Source: Thermomicrobiales bacterium (GTDB taxonomy: Bacteria > Chloroflexota > Chloroflexia > Thermomicrobiales > UBA6265). From it: a DNA stretch of 8,099 nt. Below, in pieces: positions 5,633-8,099 of this stretch (position 1 is its first letter; the number at the start of each line of letters is the position of its first letter). A program made the translations under genes and the position numbers. The stretch is taken from positions 1 to 8,099 of the forward strand of contig JAICJJ010000100.1 in NCBI GenBank assembly GCA_025928535.1, written 5' to 3'. The notes beneath the pieces are model-generated. The model was given only the letters and a program-made list of their open reading frames with translations, ran no database searches and was not told the DNA's origin.

Positions 5633-6595
5633 ATGAAAATCGGCGTGTTTCTCGTCCTCTTCCGCGAGCGTCCGTTCGAAGAGGCGCTCGACTACGTCAA
5701 GCAAGCCGGCTGCGAAACGGTCGAGATCGGCACGGGCGGCTTCTCCAGCGACGCCCATTGCGATCCGGCGGCGCTGGTGGCCGACAAGGCGGCGCGACAA
5801 CGTTTCGCCGACGCCGTCAGCAGTCGCGGCCTCGAGATCAGTGCCCTTTCCTGCCATGGCAACCCGCTTCATCCCGACCGCGCCTTCGCCGAATCGAGCG
5901 ATCAGGCGTACCGGAACACGGTCAAACTGGCGGCCGAACTCGGCATCGAGACCGTGATCACCTTTTCCGGCTGTCCCGGCGGCTCGGCACAGGCGACCAC
6001 GCCGAACTGGGTCACCTGTCCGTGGCCGCCCGATTTCCGCCAGATTCTCGAGTGGCAATGGACGCAAAAAGTCGCGCCCTACTGGACCGAGGCGGCCAAG
6101 TTCGCCAAGGATCATGGCGTGCGGGTGGCGATCGAGTTGCACCCCGGCTTCGTCGCCTATCACTCCGAATCGTTCTGGCGGCTGCGGGAAATCGGCGGCG
6201 AGACGATCGGCGTCAATTTCGATCCGTCGCACCTCTTCTGGCAGAGCATGGACCCGCTCGTGTGCGTGCGCGATCTGGGCGACGCGATTTTCCACGTCCA
6301 CGCCAAGGACACCTGGCTCGATTGGCAAAACATCCGCGTCAACGGCGTGCTCGACACCAAGCCCTACACCGACGAAAAAGGCCGATCCTGGATCTTCCGC
6401 ACGGTCGGCTACGGCCACGACGAAGAATTCTGGAAATCGCTCGTCAGCGAACTGCGCATCGCCGGCTACGACGGCGCCATCTCGATCGAGCACGAAGATT
6501 CCCTGATGAGCGTCACCGAAGGCTTCAACAAGGCGGTCCAATTCCTGAAGCAGGTGGTGATCCGCGACGAACGCGGCGCGGTGTGGTGGGTGTGA
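5633..6595 (+). CDS. Sugar phosphate isomerase/epimerase (xylose isomerase-like TIM barrel)
   Basis: A 320-residue protein of the AP-endonuclease-2/xylose isomerase-like TIM barrel family (COG1082 type), expected to isomerise or epimerise a sugar or inositol derivative. The barrel starts MKIGVFLVLF with FEEALDYVKQAGCETVEIGTG (15-35). Likely divalent metal ligands, by family pattern, are Glu168 (AIELHPG), Asp197 and His200 (NFDPSHLFWQ), His223 (HVHAKDT) and Glu286 (SIEHEDS). ALSCHGNPLHPD (71-82) is also typical. Length is normal for the longer members of the family. The ATG at 5633 is chosen because GGGGGAG lies seven bases upstream and it gives the family N-terminus; the frame is open further upstream only by chance. 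The downstream dehydrogenase at 7143 is a usual partner, and a four-helix-bundle cassette separates the two. The first 8-bp repeat unit begins inside this gene's stop codon. Confidence 0.9.
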   Translation: MKIGVFLVLFRERPFEEALDYVKQAGCETVEIGTGGFSSDAHCDPAALVADKAARQRFADAVSSRGLEISALSCHGNPLHPDRAFAESSDQAYRNTVKLAAELGIETVITFSGCPGGSAQATTPNWVTCPWPPDFRQILEWQWTQKVAPYWTEAAKFAKDHGVRVAIELHPGFVAYHSESFWRLREIGGETIGVNFDPSHLFWQSMDPLVCVRDLGDAIFHVHAKDTWLDWQNIRVNGVLDTKPYTDEKGRSWIFRTVGYGHDEEFWKSLVSELRIAGYDGAISIEHEDSLMSVTEGFNKAVQFLKQVVIRDERGAVWWV

Positions 6596-6647
6596 GACGG
6601 CGAGACGGCAAGACGACAAGACGGCAAGTCGGCAAGCCGCAAGTGGC
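6594..6647 (+). repeat. Left array of 8-bp repeats (AAGACGGC)
   Basis: Seven head-to-tail units: GAGACGGC twice, AAGACGAC, AAGACGGC, AAGTCGGC, and then two shortened 7-bp forms (AAGCCGC, AAGTGGC). Units become less exact towards the right. The first overlaps the last two bases of the isomerase stop codon. Confidence 0.85.
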
Positions 6648-6699
6648 AGGCCGTCCGGTCGACAAGATGGCATGGATATGATGGGAACAGTGGGTGCCG

Positions 6700-7083
6700 A
6701 TGCGCCGCGACCAGAGTTATCGCGATCTGATCGCGTGGCAGAAAGGGATCGCGCTTGTCGAGTCAGTCTATCGGCTGACGGCCGGCTGGCCGGCCGATGA
6801 GCGGCTCGGCTTGGTTGCGCAGGCGCGCCGGTCCGCGGTTTCCGTGCCAGCCAATATCGCCGAGGGCTCCGGCCGGTCAGGGAGTCGTGAGTTTCGACAT
6901 CATCTCTCGATCGCCCACGGATCGCTCTGTGAACTCGAGACGCATCTCATCGTCGCACAACGCCTCGGCTACGACGGGCGTTTGCCGCTTGACTCGGTGT
7001 TGGACCAGAGCGCTGAAGTCGGTCGGCTCCTTCGCGGTTTGATCCGTAGCCTCGATCGAGGTCCAAACGTCGGGCCGAGTTAG
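6700..7083 (+). CDS. Four-helix-bundle protein (23S rRNA intervening-sequence / S23 family)
   Basis: A 127-residue, mostly helical protein with clear hallmarks of the four-helix-bundle family (TIGR02436, also called the 23S rRNA-intervening-sequence protein): YRDLIAWQKGIALVESVYRL (7-26), the central RRSAVSVPANIAEGSGRSG (43-61), and FRHHLSIAHGSLCELETHL (65-83) followed by IVAQRLGY. Related proteins form ring-shaped pentamers, and the Avd protein of diversity-generating retroelements has the same fold; nucleic-acid binding is thought likely but the function is open. The ATG at 6700 is chosen because the family begins a few residues before SYRDL and GTGGG lies five bases upstream; a GTG at 6694 is an alternative. 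The frame appears intact. No 23S rRNA, reverse transcriptase or variable repeat is nearby. It is bounded by inverted repeat arrays, and its stop abuts the right one. Confidence 0.88.
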   Translation: MRRDQSYRDLIAWQKGIALVESVYRLTAGWPADERLGLVAQARRSAVSVPANIAEGSGRSGSREFRHHLSIAHGSLCELETHLIVAQRLGYDGRLPLDSVLDQSAEVGRLLRGLIRSLDRGPNVGPS

Positions 7084-7087
7084 CGTA

Positions 7088-7127
7088 CTTGCCGTCTTGC
7101 CGTCTTGCCGTCTTGCCGACTGCGACT
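7088..7127 (-). repeat. Right array of 8-bp repeats (GCCGTCTT, inverse of the left array)
   Basis: Three perfect head-to-tail GCCGTCTT units (7091-7114) follow a partial one and lead into degenerate forms (GCCGACT, GCGACT). It begins just after the TAG of the four-helix-bundle gene and ends a few bases before the ribosome binding site AAAGGAG of the next gene. Confidence 0.88.
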
Positions 7128-7142
7128 GAAAGGAGCATGGTT

Positions 7143-8099
7143 ATGGCCGAAATCGGCGTTGGCCTCGTCGGCTACAAATTCATGGGGCGGGCGCATTCGA
7201 ATGCGTACCGGCAGGTGGCGCATTTCTTCGACGTCGATCCGACGCCGCGGATGGTCGCCTTGTGCGGCCGGGATGAGGCAGGCGTCAAGGAAGCTGCCGA
7301 AAAACTGGGCTGGGAAGGGTACGAAACCGATTACCACAAACTCATCGCACGGCCCGACATCGGACTCGTCGATGTCAGCACGCCGGGCGACACCCACAAG
7401 GATGTCGTGCTGGCGGCGCTGGCGGCGGGCAAGCATGTCCTCTGCGAAAAGCCGCTCGCCAACAGCCTCGACGAAGCGCGCGAAATGCTCGCCGCCGCCA
7501 ACAAGGCCGGCGTCGTGGCGATGGTCAATTTCAATTACCGGCGCGTGCCGGCCGTCACGTTCGCCAGGCAATTGATCGAATCGGGCGCGATCGGGCAAAT
7601 CCGCCACTGGCGGGCGGTCTATCTGCAAGACTGGATCAATGATCCGAATTTTCCGCTCGTCTGGCGGCTCCGGCGGGAAGTCGCCGGCTCCGGCGCGCTC
7701 GGCGATATCGCCGCCCACATCACCGATCTGGCGCTCTACCTCGTCGGCCCGATCACCGAGGTCGTCGGCACGATGGACACCTTCATCAAGGAGCGTCCGG
7801 TCGAAACGGCGAGCAGCGGCGGCGCGGGGCTCGATGCGGCGGCGGGACAGGAAATGGGCAAGGTGACGGTCGACGATTCGACGACCTTTCTCGCCCGGTT
7901 CGCCGGCGGCGCGACCGGCACGTTCGAGGCGACTCGGCTGGCGCCGGGACGACGCAATCACAATTCGTTCGAAATCAATGGGGAAAAGGGAACGATCTGG
8001 TTCGATCTCGAGCGCCTGAACGAACTGAACGTTTTCCTGACGGAAGATCGGGAAGGGCTGCAGGGGTTCCGGACGATCAACGTCACCGAAGGCGCGCAT
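7143..8099 (+). CDS. Gfo/Idh/MocA-family oxidoreductase (3' end outside window)
   Basis: The first 319 residues of an NAD(P)-dependent sugar or polyol dehydrogenase. The Rossmann nucleotide motif GVGLVGYKFMGRAHSNAY spans residues 5-22. The family motif EKP is at 102-104 (HVLCEKPLA), followed by VNFNYRR (128-134). The catalytic segment GDIAAHITDLALYL begins at 187, with His192 and Asp195 in the usual HxxxD-like position. Inositol dehydrogenase and glucose-fructose oxidoreductase belong to this family; the exact substrate is not readable. The ATG at 7143 is preferred to that at 7137 because GGAG lies seven bases upstream of the former and only one from the latter. It has no promoter of its own in sight, so it depends on read-through from the isomerase or on a promoter within the repeat-flanked cassette. 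The frame is open to the last base, and the rest lies beyond the window. Confidence 0.92.
   Translation, partial: MAEIGVGLVGYKFMGRAHSNAYRQVAHFFDVDPTPRMVALCGRDEAGVKEAAEKLGWEGYETDYHKLIARPDIGLVDVSTPGDTHKDVVLAALAAGKHVLCEKPLANSLDEAREMLAAANKAGVVAMVNFNYRRVPAVTFARQLIESGAIGQIRHWRAVYLQDWINDPNFPLVWRLRREVAGSGALGDIAAHITDLALYLVGPITEVVGTMDTFIKERPVETASSGGAGLDAAAGQEMGKVTVDDSTTFLARFAGGATGTFEATRLAPGRRNHNSFEINGEKGTIWFDLERLNELNVFLTEDREGLQGFRTINVTEGAH

Larger units (their letters stand above)
6594..7127. mobile_element. Candidate cassette: four-helix-bundle gene between inverted 8-bp repeat arrays
   Basis: The whole space between the isomerase stop and the ribosome binding site of the next gene is filled by a left array of AAGACGGC-like units, a four-helix-bundle gene, and a right array of the reverse complement (GCCGTCTT). 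Bases 6603-6636 match the reverse complement of 7088-7121 at 31 of 34 positions. No transposase, integrase or clear target duplication is seen. Genes of this family are known inside intervening sequences of 23S rRNA, which are also bounded by inverted ends. The cassette reading is an inference from these facts. Confidence 0.4.

Noticed and set aside
6700..7083. Part of a diversity-generating retroelement (Avd accessory gene)
   Set aside because: No reverse transcriptase, template repeat or variable repeat is visible on either side. The flanking genes are complete metabolic genes.
6594..7127. CRISPR array
   Set aside because: The repeats are only 8 bp, with no spacers between them, and occur in two opposed blocks around a gene; no cas genes are seen.
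7080..8099. A 339-residue minus-strand frame across the right end
   Set aside because: It is the exact shadow of the Gfo/Idh/MocA gene, whose plus-strand frame shows the Rossmann, EKP and HxxxD-like motifs.

Overview
The window is GC-rich, densely coding bacterial DNA. The best guess for the organism is a member of Chloroflexota, class Thermomicrobia or a close relative. Three things suggest this, all from remembered family knowledge rather than a search: (i) a tandem set of secreted cysteine-rich proteins with an N-terminal MDxxRxxxLxxxL...SRR segment followed by a Lys/Arg patch, typical of that group; (ii) sugar isomerase, Gfo/Idh/MocA oxidoreductase and cupin genes of types common there; (iii) a GTCATCCTGA-type dispersed inverted repeat. 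Confidence in the class is moderate.

Left third (1-2790). Five minus-strand genes lie in tandem and encode small exported cysteine-rich proteins. The leftmost is cut by the window edge and the rightmost carries an apparent one-base frameshift. Three of them (1145-1582, 1617-2138 and the repaired 2297-2787) share a C-x-C-x9-C core, and 1-77 and 389-1051 share the same leader and N-terminus. The 311 bp between the first two holds a promoter-like sequence, three copies of a 7-bp motif and a doubtful opposite-strand cysteine-rich ORF.

Middle (2790-5450). A divergent intergenic region with a terminator-like hairpin and a -10-like element leads into a plus-strand pair: an AI-2E-family membrane protein and an MBL-fold hydrolase, joined by an ATGA overlap. 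The pair ends in a perfect hairpin over the second gene's stop codon. A 78-bp REP-like inverted repeat sits in the convergent gap before a minus-strand cupin gene.

Right third (5450-8099). Divergent from the cupin gene is a plus-strand sugar phosphate isomerase/epimerase (TIM barrel), followed by a Gfo/Idh/MocA-family dehydrogenase that runs off the window. These two look like a sugar or polyol catabolic operon. Between them sits a four-helix-bundle gene of the 23S rRNA intervening-sequence (IVP/S23) family. It is flanked on both sides by arrays of the same 8-bp repeat (AAGACGGC) in opposite orientation, so the whole intergenic space looks like a roughly 0.53-kb cassette. This repeat-bounded four-helix-bundle unit is the most unusual item in the window and a candidate small mobile or RNA-processed element.
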